Assembly: GCA_030549795.1 (NCBI GenBank)
Contig: JAUQQO010000054.1
Span: 50,520-114,519 of the forward strand
Source: Pseudomonadota bacterium
GTDB taxonomy: Bacteria; Pseudomonadota; Alphaproteobacteria; Geminicoccales; Geminicoccaceae
DNA: 64,000 nucleotides
Reading direction: 5' to 3'
Of this stretch, positions 9,469 through 17,599 are shown one piece after another. A program made the translations under genes and the position numbers. Position 1 is the first letter of the stretch; the number at the start of each line of letters is the position of its first letter. The notes beneath the pieces were generated by a model that was given only the letters and a program-made list of their open reading frames with translations, was not told the origin of the DNA and searched no databases.

Positions 9469-10455
9469 ATGAACGAGACCATGGCTGGACGGCACAGTCC
9501 CATTGCGGAAACGGCGCGGGCCCATCTCGAGAATCGGGTTCCGCGCGGGTGTGAAGAGGAGACGGCGGCAGAGGCGTTGGCGCGTCTGTCGCGCGAGCGC
9601 TACGCGCTCGTCGATCCCTTTTGGGTCGTGGACCGCCTCGGGCGACTGTCGGGGATGGTGCCCACAGCCGAACTCTTAGCCGCGGCCCGCGATGCCCCCC
9701 TGGCCTCGCTTATGCGCCCACCGCCACCCACCGTCGATGACGACACCGACCAGGAGCGGGTGGCGATCCTCGCCCATCGTCATCGTTTGGCGGCGGTGCC
9801 GGTGGTGGACGGTGAGCGGCGGTTCTTGGGCGTGGTGCCACCCGAGGCGCTCATTGACGTGCTCTGGCGCGAGCATGATGAGGACTTGCGGCGCTTTACC
9901 GGCATGCTCGGTTCCGCCAACCACGCCACCCAGGCCCTTGCCCTCTCGCCTCTGCGGCGCGTGGCGCACCGCCTGCCGTGGCTGTTGGTGGGCCTTTTGG
10001 GCAGCATCGTGGCCGCAGCGGTGATGGCAGGCTTCGAAGCGCAGCTGCAGGCGCAGCTGGCCATCGCATTTTTCGTACCCTCGATCGTCTATCTCGCCGA
10101 TGCGATCGGCACGCAGAGCGAGGCAGTGGCGGTGCGCGGGCTCTCGCTTGAGGCGATGCCACTCAGCCGCGTTCTGTGGGGCGAGCTTGCCACCGGAGCG
10201 CTTTTGGGTCTTGTGCTCGGCCTCGGCGCCATGCCGGCCGCTTTACTGCTCGGAGCCGGGCTCGGCCTTGCCATGGCGGTGGCCACGGCCATTTTCGCCG
10301 CTGGGACCTGCGCGTGCGGGATCGGGCTTCTTTTCCCCTGGATCTTGAGCCGTCTCGGGCTCGATCCCGCCTATGGGAGTGGCCCGGTTGCCACCGTCGT
10401 CCAGGACCTGCTCACGCTGCTCGTCTATTTCGCCTGCGTGGCGCTACTCGCTTGA
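9469..10455 (+). CDS. MgtE-like magnesium/divalent cation transporter, short form
   Basis: 328 residues. A pair of CBS domains occupies about residues 20-150 (for example [20 protein letters not shown] and [18 protein letters not shown]). They are followed by about five membrane helices from residue 160 onward with the family segment [20 protein letters not shown] and a C-terminal [12 protein letters not shown]. The N-terminal helical regulatory domain of classical MgtE is missing, so gating by cytosolic magnesium may differ. The start is ATG 9469. The last 44 bases overlap the convergent EcsC gene. Confidence 0.87.
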   Translation: MNETMAGRHSPIAETARAHLENRVPRGCEEETAAEALARLSRERYALVDPFWVVDRLGRLSGMVPTAELLAAARDAPLASLMRPPPPTVDDDTDQERVAILAHRHRLAAVPVVDGERRFLGVVPPEALIDVLWREHDEDLRRFTGMLGSANHATQALALSPLRRVAHRLPWLLVGLLGSIVAAAVMAGFEAQLQAQLAIAFFVPSIVYLADAIGTQSEAVAVRGLSLEAMPLSRVLWGELATGALLGLVLGLGAMPAALLLGAGLGLAMAVATAIFAAGTCACGIGLLFPWILSRLGLDPAYGSGPVATVVQDLLTLLVYFACVALLA

Positions 10456-11299
10456 TCGGCCGCGGCTTGCCGTAGCGGGCGCCGATCGCGCGGTAGGCCG
10501 CCTCGACCGCCTCTCGGCCAAAGGCGCGCTCGAGTCTGCGCACCGTGAAGTGGCCGTTTGCTACCGACAGGAAATGGTCCATGAAAAGCGCGTTCACCGT
10601 AGCACCCGCGAGCGCGCCGAACACCGGTACGAGCTGCGCTGCCGCTTTGTCCGTCACCACCACACCGAAGCGCGCGCCGATGGCGCGCAGCAAGCCGATC
10701 GGCTGCGGCAACGAGGCGGCGGTGCCGGCATCGAGGGACGGAATCGCGGTATACTGCCAAGCGAGGCCAAGACGCAGCTCGTAATAGCCGAGCTCGGCAT
10801 AATCATCGGCATGGCTGCGCCCGCCGATCGCGAACACTTTGATGCAGGAGAGACGGGTTTTGGGGCTGCGCGGATCTTCGCCATTCGCGCGGGCGACGTC
10901 GGCAATTGCACGCAACATGAGAAGTGTGGTGGTCGGGAGCTCCAAAAGAAGCGCCGGAAGTCCAAAGAAACCGCCGAGCGCCCCGGTCGCCACCGCCGCC
11001 AAGCGATGGCCGGCGAACCCAGCGGCGGCACCTTGTTCTGGTAGCGCTTGCGCGGCGACGTCGTAGGCGCGTACCACGGCCGCTTCCGCGGCGCGGCGCA
11101 GAGGCAATGACCACTCCTCGGGAAGCAGGCGCAAAATTTGCTCGATGGGTGTGCCGAGGATGCTCGACAGCTGCGCCGCCAGACTCGGCCGCTCGAGCGC
11201 GAGCCACGCTCGTTCGAGCTCCTCAAGCGCTTCTTTAGGAAGCGAGTTCAAAGGAAAAGTGCGGGTCTTGCGAACAGCCGGCAAAGGGACGATTACCAC
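10412..11299 (-). CDS. EcsC family protein
   Basis: About 295 residues with an EcsC-like body, including GFAGHRLAAVATGALGGFFG, LPALLLELPTTTLLMLRAIA and LVPVFGALAGATVNALFMDH. These are hydrophobic helices that suggest membrane association. The EcsC family has no established biochemical activity. The GTG at 11299 overlaps the stop of the preceding 71-residue gene and has GGAAGG upstream; a TTG at 11309-11311 is an in-frame alternative. The tail is rich in Arg and Lys. It lies next to, and divergent from, the HMA-like cluster and may belong to it (inference). Confidence 0.78.
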   Translation of the reverse strand: MVIVPLPAVRKTRTFPLNSLPKEALEELERAWLALERPSLAAQLSSILGTPIEQILRLLPEEWSLPLRRAAEAAVVRAYDVAAQALPEQGAAAGFAGHRLAAVATGALGGFFGLPALLLELPTTTLLMLRAIADVARANGEDPRSPKTRLSCIKVFAIGGRSHADDYAELGYYELRLGLAWQYTAIPSLDAGTAASLPQPIGLLRAIGARFGVVVTDKAAAQLVPVFGALAGATVNALFMDHFLSVANGHFTVRRLERAFGREAVEAAYRAIGARYGKPRPIKRVAPRRRNRRAA

Positions 11300-11508
11300 A
11301 GCACCTTCCAACTGACCACGCTGCGGAGCATCGACTTGGGTAGGACGGCGCGAACCCTTTCACCCCGATCGTTGCTCAGCACCACGACGACATGCGTTGA
11401 TGTCACAGTGCTAACTTCGGCTTTGTCGAAGGCGAACTCGTGACGAACGTGTGGCGCTTCGATGACGACCCGGGCGGTCGCATCGCTGTGCTCCGCATTG
11501 GCGCTCAT
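11293..11508 (-). CDS. small conserved-looking protein, function unknown
   Basis: 71 residues from an ATG at 11508 with AGGAGA seven bases upstream. It is not recognised as any family. The sequence alternates polar and hydrophobic residues (VSTVTSTHVVVVLSNDRGER) as in a small beta-rich domain and ends with SWKVLW. It overlaps the EcsC start (stop at 11293-11295), so the two are probably translationally coupled. The region 11509-11653 between it and the divergent membrane-protein gene should hold both promoters. Confidence 0.6.
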   Translation of the reverse strand: MSANAEHSDATARVVIEAPHVRHEFAFDKAEVSTVTSTHVVVVLSNDRGERVRAVLPKSMLRSVVSWKVLW

Positions 11509-11653
11509 CGATCTTCTCCTTTTCGGGCGCACTGCTTGTGCAGCTCTCCGCTGATGCGATCTTAACGTGCGCGGCCGTGCTTGCACTCCCTGCGCCGGCT
11601 ATGGCATTCGCGAAGGCGCCGTCGTTGGGACTGTTGGAAGGAGAATTGCGCCC

Positions 11654-11965
11654 ATGCCGCTCGGCTCGCTCAACGGCCGCGGCCAGCTCGTTTTGACCGG
11701 TCTCCTTGTAGGGGCGGCCACGCTCGCGTTGGCGCCTGTCTTGCTCCCGACGATCGCGCGGGTCGGTCGACCGATTGCCAAGGCGGCGATCAAGGGAGTC
11801 ATCCTCGCCTGGGAGACGACCCGCGAGACGGTGGCCGAACTGGCCGAAGCGGCGGAGGACATGCTCGCCGAAGCGCGCGCCGAGCTCGCGCAAGAGCTGG
11901 TCGGCGAAGCCCCTGCTGCTGCCGGGACCGCGCCCGGGGCAAGTGAGGCGCGTGCGCATGGCTGA
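11654..11965 (+). CDS. small single-span membrane protein, DUF5132-like
   Basis: 103 residues. A hydrophobic segment at about residues 10-32 (LVLTGLLVGAATLALAPVLL) is followed by an amphipathic helix rich in Ala and Glu (ETTRETVAELAEAAEDML) and an Ala/Gly-rich tail. This layout fits the DUF5132-type small proteins found next to HMA-like proteins and P-type ATPases. The ATG at 11654 has AAGGAG about 11 bases upstream. It overlaps the next gene by eight bases. The function is unknown; it may help organise a membrane domain (inference). Confidence 0.65.
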   Translation: MPLGSLNGRGQLVLTGLLVGAATLALAPVLLPTIARVGRPIAKAAIKGVILAWETTRETVAELAEAAEDMLAEARAELAQELVGEAPAAAGTAPGASEARAHG

Positions 11966-12422
11966 ACCCGAAACGGCGCGCATCGTACACCGTCTTCCCG
12001 GCCGTGTCCGGCTCAAGATCGATCAGCGTCGCTATGATGCCGCGTGGTTTGAAGCGCTCGCGCTCGAACTCGCGCTCGTTGAGGGCATCCGCACCGTCGA
12101 AGTCAATCCGCGCACCGCAAGCCTGCTCTTGTTCCACGACGGACCGCTCGAGCCGGTCCTCGATGCGCTCGCCGCGCGCGGTCTTGTGCGCCTTGAGAGC
12201 CTCGAGCCGCGCGAAATTCCCCTAACGCGCCGATTGCGCGAACGAGCCGGCCGACTCGATGCGCGGCTGCGTCAAGCGACTGCGGGCGAACTCGATCTGC
12301 AGGGTGCAGCCCTTCTCGGGCTCCTCTTCCTCGCGCTCGTTCAGGCCCTGCGCGGTCACGTCGCGGGCCCGGCCGTGAGCCTTTTGTGGTACGCCTCCAA
12401 TCTCGCGCGCAATAACCGCTGA
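11958..12422 (+). CDS. HMA-like domain membrane protein lacking CxxC
   Basis: 154 residues. The first about 75 residues form a ferredoxin-like HMA-type domain (RIVHRLPGRVRLKI, then IRTVEVNPRTASLLLF) without the cysteine pair that binds soft metals in classical HMA domains. A hydrophobic segment near the C terminus (GAALLGLLFLALVQALRG) anchors it. The N-terminal region of the P-type ATPase at 14461-17487 has the same GRVRL and NP-T-SLL pattern, so the two probably work together. This resembles the HMA_2-type proteins of organelle-like ion-storage clusters (family knowledge; assignment here is inference). Confidence 0.72.
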   Translation: MAEPETARIVHRLPGRVRLKIDQRRYDAAWFEALALELALVEGIRTVEVNPRTASLLLFHDGPLEPVLDALAARGLVRLESLEPREIPLTRRLRERAGRLDARLRQATAGELDLQGAALLGLLFLALVQALRGHVAGPAVSLLWYASNLARNNR

Positions 12423-12500
12423 ACGGTCGCCGAGCATCGACTTTCGCGCCGACGACCGCACGACCAAGTCAATATCGAAGGCGGGAGTAGAGGTGGGCTC

Positions 12501-13274
12501 ATGCAAGAACAGGCAGCGACTGCGCAGGAGGTGACAGCGGTCGATCACGAGCTCGAGACGGCGGTGCGCGGTGAGCTCGAAAAGATCGCCCGCACGGAAG
12601 AGGAGATCGCTGAACTCGTGCGCGCGCGCATCCGCGAGAGCGCGCGCGCCACCGGCCGTACGGCGGTGGATGCGCTCGTCATCGCGCGCGATGCCGTGCG
12701 CACGGCGATAGCCGCAGCCAAAGATGCCGGCAGCCTGCTCATCACCGTGCGGGCGGCGGCTAAGGGCGCTGTGCTCGGCGTAGCGGATGTCGGCGGTGAC
12801 GTCGCCGCCGCTGCGGGCGGTATCGTTCGCGCCGCGACCGAAGCAGCGGCGCAGTCGGGAGCCGATGCCGCCGCGGTCGCCAAACGGGCGGTCGATGGCG
12901 TGCTCGAGGCCGCCACTCAGGTCAGTGGGCGCACGGCGGACATCGCGCGCACCGCCGCCAACACCGCGCTCGAAGCGGTAAGCGGCATCGGCGGGGTGGC
13001 GGTGGGCACGCTCAAAGAGCTCCTCGGCACCATCGGCGGCGTGGTGCGTGCGATCGGCGAGCTCATGGTGCAAAAGCTCGCACCACGCGAAACGGCCGCG
13101 GCGGGCGAAGCGGGGGAGGGGGCGGCGAAGCCGCCGCGCGCGCGTCGCACGGGCAAACCGGCGGCGCGGGCGCGTACGGCCAAGGCTTCGTCTGCGCGCC
13201 GCAAAGCAGCCGAAGAGGCCAAGCCTCAGCCGACAGCCGAGTCAGCCGGCGGTGAGCCGCCCGAGGCTGGCTGA
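12501..13274 (+). CDS. Ala-rich helical protein with basic C-terminal tail, function unknown
   Basis: 257 residues. Residues 1-50 are charged and likely coiled-coil (ELEKIARTEEEIAELVRARI). Residues 50-195 are long amphipathic helices built of Ala, Val and Gly with regularly spaced Arg and Asp, reminiscent of phasin-like or surface-coating proteins. The tail from about residue 205 is rich in Lys, Arg, Ala and Pro (ARRTGKPAARARTAKASSAR), as in nucleic-acid- or polyanion-binding tails. No family is recognised with certainty. It follows the HMA-like gene by 78 bases and ends five bases before the convergent metK. Confidence 0.62.
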   Translation: MQEQAATAQEVTAVDHELETAVRGELEKIARTEEEIAELVRARIRESARATGRTAVDALVIARDAVRTAIAAAKDAGSLLITVRAAAKGAVLGVADVGGDVAAAAGGIVRAATEAAAQSGADAAAVAKRAVDGVLEAATQVSGRTADIARTAANTALEAVSGIGGVAVGTLKELLGTIGGVVRAIGELMVQKLAPRETAAAGEAGEGAAKPPRARRTGKPAARARTAKASSARRKAAEEAKPQPTAESAGGEPPEAG

Positions 13275-13279
13275 AGCGA

Positions 13280-14464
13280 TCAGCCGCGCAGCGCCTCGAC
13301 CCGGTCGAGGCGCTCCCAGGGCAGATCGAGATCAACGCGACCGACTTGGCCGTAAGCCGCGAGCTGGGCAAAGAACCCGGAAGACGATCGGGCGGGCAAG
13401 CGGCGCAAATCGAAACTGCGCACGATCGCAGCCGGTCGGAAATCGAACACCCGTGCGATGCGCGCTGCGATCTCTTCTTCCGGGAGCGTCCCGGTTCCAA
13501 AGGTTTCGACGACCAAGCTTACCGGGCGCGCGAGGCCGATCGTCCACGAGAGTTGGACCTCGCAGCTCTCGGCCAGACCGGCAGCGACTATGTTTTTGGC
13601 CGCCCAGCGCGCGGCATAAGCCCCGATGCGGTCGATCCGGGCCGGGTCCTTGCCGGAGAGCGCCGCACCGCTGTGACGAGCGTACTCACCATAAGTGTCG
13701 ATTGCGTTTTTGCGCCCGGTCAGGCCGGCATGGCGGGCCGGACCGCCGACGAGGAACGGCCCGCCCGGGTTGATGAGGATGCGCGTGTGCGCATCCGGCT
13801 TAAGCGCAGCGTCAGCGAAGGCGGGAACGATCACAAGGGCCCGCAGAGCCTCCTCGAGTTCCGCTGGCTTGGGGCGGCGGTCGGGATCGAGGGCGGCGAG
13901 TACGGCCACAGCGTGCACCCGTGCGGGCTTGCGATCGCGGTACTCGACCGCAACTTGCACCTTCCCATCGGGCATGAGCCAGGGCAAGGCATCGCGCGCC
14001 CTCTCGAGGGCGCGGGCAAGCGCGTGGGCGAGCACGATCGGCACGGGCATGAGCTCGGGGGTCTGACGGCAAGCGAAACCGAAGGCGGTGACCTGGTGCG
14101 TCGCCGGGACGGCTTCGAGGCCTTCATCATCAAGCTCGGCTTCGTCCTGCTCAACGCGCGGAGCGGTCGTGATCTCGGCCAGACTGGTGAGGATCGCGCA
14201 GGAAGCGGCATCAAAGGCGCCACCGATATAGCCGGAGGCTGCGATCACCTCGCGGGCGATGCTCGGCAGATCGAGGCGGGCGGGCGAAGCGAAGCGACAG
14301 GCAAGAAAAAGGGTGCCGGTGGCGACGGCGCACTCGGCCTCAACACGGGCGAAGGGATCGACCGCGAGGAAGCGGTCGATGATCGCATCGCTGATCCGGT
14401 CGCACAGCTTGTCGGGATGGCCGGCGGTCACCGATTCGGAAGTGAAGACGAAGTCGCGCATCAT
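13280..14464 (-). CDS. metK: S-adenosylmethionine synthetase, divergent
   Basis: Makes S-adenosylmethionine from methionine and ATP. 394 residues, normal length. The N-terminal motif ESVTAGHPDKLCDRISDA and the C-terminal blocks GLTGRKNAIDTYGEYARHSG and YAARWAAKNIVAAGLAESCE are clear. It departs from the usual enzyme in places: the glycine-rich GGGAFSGKD loop reads SGAALSGKD and the usual STQH segment is not visible. It begins with an ATGA overlap on the P-type ATPase stop, so it is probably translated with the ATPase, an odd partnership. Whether it is the only metK of this genome cannot be seen here. Confidence 0.88.
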   Translation of the reverse strand: MMRDFVFTSESVTAGHPDKLCDRISDAIIDRFLAVDPFARVEAECAVATGTLFLACRFASPARLDLPSIAREVIAASGYIGGAFDAASCAILTSLAEITTAPRVEQDEAELDDEGLEAVPATHQVTAFGFACRQTPELMPVPIVLAHALARALERARDALPWLMPDGKVQVAVEYRDRKPARVHAVAVLAALDPDRRPKPAELEEALRALVIVPAFADAALKPDAHTRILINPGGPFLVGGPARHAGLTGRKNAIDTYGEYARHSGAALSGKDPARIDRIGAYAARWAAKNIVAAGLAESCEVQLSWTIGLARPVSLVVETFGTGTLPEEEIAARIARVFDFRPAAIVRSFDLRRLPARSSSGFFAQLAAYGQVGRVDLDLPWERLDRVEALRG

Positions 14465-17400
14465 GACGGCGGACCTTCTTCCGACCCGCCGCCTTCCGGT
14501 AGTTTCGCCGGCGCGGCGGGATGCGGTTTGAGCGCTTCGTTTACGACGAGCGGCAGAAGGCTGCCCGCCGCGACCAGGGCGAGATCGCGGATACCCAAGG
14601 GCGCAAGCCCCAACAGGCTGCGCAAGGGCGCCAATGCGGCCGTTGCGAGCTGAAGAGCGCCACTGGTGAGGAGAGCACGGGAGAGCCAGGGGTTGGGGGC
14701 AAGCGGCCGTCGCCCGGGAATAAGACTGCGGCGCTCGCTGCGGCAGAGGAGCGCGTGCAGGAGCTGCGCGGCGGTGAGAGTTTGAAAAGCGATCGACCCC
14801 GGGACCGGAGAACCGGATCCGTAAAGCCAGCGCGCCGCACCCCAAGCAGCGAGCGTGCCGGCACTGATCACTGCGCCCTCGCGGGCGTAACGCGCGAGCT
14901 CGCGCCCGCTCACAAATGGCGCCAGGGGATCGCGCGGCGGCCGCTCGAGCACATCGGGTTCCGCCGGCTCGAGCGCCAGGGCCAGGGCCGGGGCAACGTC
15001 GGAAATAAGGTTAAGCCAAAGCAGTTGGATCGGGCTTACGATCGCTTGCCCACCGAAGAGTACGCCAGCTCCAGTGACCGCGATCTCGGAGAAATTGGTC
15101 GAAAGAAGGTAGTGTACCGATTTCTTGATGTTGGCGTAGGTGGTGCGGCCCTCGGCAACCGCCGTCGCCATGGCCGCAAGGTCGTCTTCGGCGAGCACGA
15201 TGTCGGCGATCTCGCGCGCGACATCGGTTCCGCTTTTACCCATCGCGACGCCGACGTTGGCGGCCTTGAGTGCCGGGCCGTCGTTGACCCCATCCCCGGT
15301 CATCGCCACCACCAGGCCCCGGCGTTGCAGAGCCCGCACGATCGCGAGCTTGTGGGAGGGGCTTACACGGGCGAAGACGTGCACCCGCGGCGCGAGCGCC
15401 TCGAGAACTTCCGGCTCCATCCGATCGAGGCGGGTGCTGTCGAGGATTTCGAGCTCATCCTCAGCGGAAAGATTGAGCGTCTTGGCGATCGCATAGGCGG
15501 TTGCGCTCTGATCGCCGGTGATCATGACGGTGCGGATGCCCGCGCGGTGAAAAGTGGCGATGAGCTCCCGCATGCCGGGTCGGATCGGATCGGCGAGGCC
15601 CACAAGGCCGAGCCAAGTCAGATCCTGCAGCGCGAAGGGCGCATCCGGTGCGAGAGTGCCAACGGCAAAGCCGAGCACGCGCAACCCCTCGGCTGCCATC
15701 GCTTCGTTCTGGGCGAGAATCTTACGCCGACGCTGATCATCGAGCGAAAAGGTCGCCTCGTCCTCCCGCACCGTCCCACACAGCTCGAGCACCGCAAGCG
15801 GGCTACCCTTGACGGCAAGGAGATGGTGCCCGTGCGCGTTGCCGTGCCGGCTCGCCATAAACGGCCGCGCCTCGGTGCGCGGCAGCATTGCGAGCCGCGG
15901 CCATCGCGCGCGCAAAGTCAAGACATCGACGCCCGCCTCGCGCGCGAAGCGCAAGAGCGCGACCTCGGTGGGCGAGCCCTCAAGCGCGCAATCGGGTGCT
16001 GCGCCGATGAGCTCGACCTCGCTGCACAAGACCATGACAGCGAGGAGATCGCGCACCGCCGCCACGCGACTCCCCCGCCCATCCAACAGCTCGTGCGCTG
16101 AGCTACCCCGACGGTAGCCCGGCCCTGAGCCGAGCCCGAGAGCTGCCACCGACATGCGGTTCTGGGTGAGCGTGCCGGTCTTATCGAAGCACAGCACCTG
16201 CACCGAGCCCAAAGTCTCGATCGCGGCCAGCTTGCGCACGAGCACGCCCTTGTCCCGCATGCGTTGGATGCCGAGGGCAAGGGTGGAGGTGGCGACCGCC
16301 GGCAAGCCCTCGGGTACTGCTGCCACCGCGAGGGAGACGGTGGTGCCGAGCATGGAGGCCAAGCCGATGCCGCGTAAGAGACCGGCGCCGAAAATAGCTG
16401 CGCAGCTAGCAGCGCTTAGGAGCACAAGACGCCGCCCGAGATCCTCGAGCCGTTGCTGTAGCGGGGTGGGCGGCGGGGTCACCTCGCCGAGCAGGGTTTG
16501 GATGCGACCGGCTTCGGTAGCCGCACCGGTCGCAACGACGAGTGCACGGCCGGCGCCGCTCGTCACCACACTGCCGCGAAAGACGAGATTGGCGCGATCG
16601 GCAAGCGGCAGTAGCGGATCGGAAAGCGGAGCGGAGCGCTTGTGAACCGGGAGGCTCTCGCCGGTGAGCGCGCTTTCATCGACAGCAAGACCGTCCGCAT
16701 CAATGACGCGTGCATCGGCGATGACGCGTTGACCGGCGGCGAGCACGAGCAGATCGCCGCGCACCACCTCCCGCGCCGGGATCCGTTGCAGCGTGCCGTC
16801 GCGCACGACCTCCGCAAACAAGCTCTCAGCCGTCTCGAGACTCGCGATGACGCGCTCAGCGCGGCTCTCGGTGTACCAGCCGATCGTCGCGTTCGCCGCC
16901 ACGACGGCCAGAATTGCAAGCGCATCGGCGATGCCGCCGGTAGCAAGCGAGATCGCCGCTGAGACGGCGAGCAGGCCCACCGGCAAAGAGACGAGCTGTT
17001 CGGCTAAGATGGCGAGTTCGCAGCGGGGGCGCGGTGTCGGCAATTCGTTGGGGCCGTCGCGCTGCAATCGGGCTTGCGCTTCTTTACGCGAAAGGCCGCG
17101 CTTGGGATCGGTGCCGAGAATGCGGGCGCATTCTGCGACGGAGAGCGTGTGCCAGAGCGGTTGACGATCCGCCGCGGTTGTGGGCGAGGGGGGAGCGGGC
17201 TTTCTCGCACCCGCACCATCCACTTGCGTGGGCGAGTGGTCGAGAGAAGTTCGCACAAGAGCGAGCAGCGCATCGAGCCCGAAGAGCGGATCGTGCTCGA
17301 CGAGGAGCGAGCCGGTTAAGGGATTGGCGCGCGCATGTCTTACCGCGGGATGAGCGCGCAAGGCCGCTTCGAGCGCGTGGGCGCGCTCCGGGCGACGCTT

Positions 17401-17487
17401 GAGCTCGCCCATCCGCAACCGCACCCGCCCGCGCACGGCGGTGTGCAGGGGCACGATGCGCGGCTCGCGCGCCTTAGGAGGGATCAC
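14461..17487 (-). CDS. P2-type cation-transporting ATPase with N-terminal HMA-like domain
   Basis: About 1008 residues. An HMA-like domain (residues about 10-80, GRVRLRMGEL and NPLTGSLLVEHDP) precedes a full P-type ATPase: cation-ATPase N domain (LSVAECARILGTDPKRGLSR), actuator TGES near 275, the membrane motif PEGLP near 392, phosphorylation site DKTGT at about 435, GDGVNDGPAL and a C-terminal six-helix region. PEGLP points to P2 (calcium/manganese/magnesium-like) rather than heavy-metal P1B pumps. The GTG at 17487 is a provisional start: upstream sequence becomes the tRNA-Val gene, 23 bases away on the same strand. It is coupled to metK. The ion is uncertain. Confidence 0.85.
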   Translation of the reverse strand: MIPPKAREPRIVPLHTAVRGRVRLRMGELKRRPERAHALEAALRAHPAVRHARANPLTGSLLVEHDPLFGLDALLALVRTSLDHSPTQVDGAGARKPAPPSPTTAADRQPLWHTLSVAECARILGTDPKRGLSRKEAQARLQRDGPNELPTPRPRCELAILAEQLVSLPVGLLAVSAAISLATGGIADALAILAVVAANATIGWYTESRAERVIASLETAESLFAEVVRDGTLQRIPAREVVRGDLLVLAAGQRVIADARVIDADGLAVDESALTGESLPVHKRSAPLSDPLLPLADRANLVFRGSVVTSGAGRALVVATGAATEAGRIQTLLGEVTPPPTPLQQRLEDLGRRLVLLSAASCAAIFGAGLLRGIGLASMLGTTVSLAVAAVPEGLPAVATSTLALGIQRMRDKGVLVRKLAAIETLGSVQVLCFDKTGTLTQNRMSVAALGLGSGPGYRRGSSAHELLDGRGSRVAAVRDLLAVMVLCSEVELIGAAPDCALEGSPTEVALLRFAREAGVDVLTLRARWPRLAMLPRTEARPFMASRHGNAHGHHLLAVKGSPLAVLELCGTVREDEATFSLDDQRRRKILAQNEAMAAEGLRVLGFAVGTLAPDAPFALQDLTWLGLVGLADPIRPGMRELIATFHRAGIRTVMITGDQSATAYAIAKTLNLSAEDELEILDSTRLDRMEPEVLEALAPRVHVFARVSPSHKLAIVRALQRRGLVVAMTGDGVNDGPALKAANVGVAMGKSGTDVAREIADIVLAEDDLAAMATAVAEGRTTYANIKKSVHYLLSTNFSEIAVTGAGVLFGGQAIVSPIQLLWLNLISDVAPALALALEPAEPDVLERPPRDPLAPFVSGRELARYAREGAVISAGTLAAWGAARWLYGSGSPVPGSIAFQTLTAAQLLHALLCRSERRSLIPGRRPLAPNPWLSRALLTSGALQLATAALAPLRSLLGLAPLGIRDLALVAAGSLLPLVVNEALKPHPAAPAKLPEGGGSEEGPPS

Positions 17488-17510
17488 GCTGGGCAAGGCC
17501 TTGGATGACG

Positions 17511-17585
17511 TGGTACGGGCGGAGGGATTCGAACCCCCGACATCGACGGTGTAAGCGTCGCGCTCTACCCCTGAGCTACGCCCGT
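17511..17585 (-). tRNA. tRNA-Val (anticodon TAC)
   Basis: 75-nt cloverleaf with CCA encoded. The acceptor ACGGGCG pairs with CGCCCGT, the anticodon stem CGACG/CGTCG encloses the loop CTTACAC (anticodon TAC), and the T arm holds TTCGAAT. It lies 14 bases after the SGNH hydrolase gene and 23 bases before the ATPase start, all on the same strand. Confidence 0.95.
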
Positions 17586-17599
17586 TTGGCCCGCTTCGA

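Noticed and set aside
14461..17487. P1B heavy-metal ATPase (CopA/ZntA type)
   Set aside because: The membrane motif is PEGLP and not CPx/SPC, and the HMA-like domain lacks CxxC, so a P2-type pump fits better.
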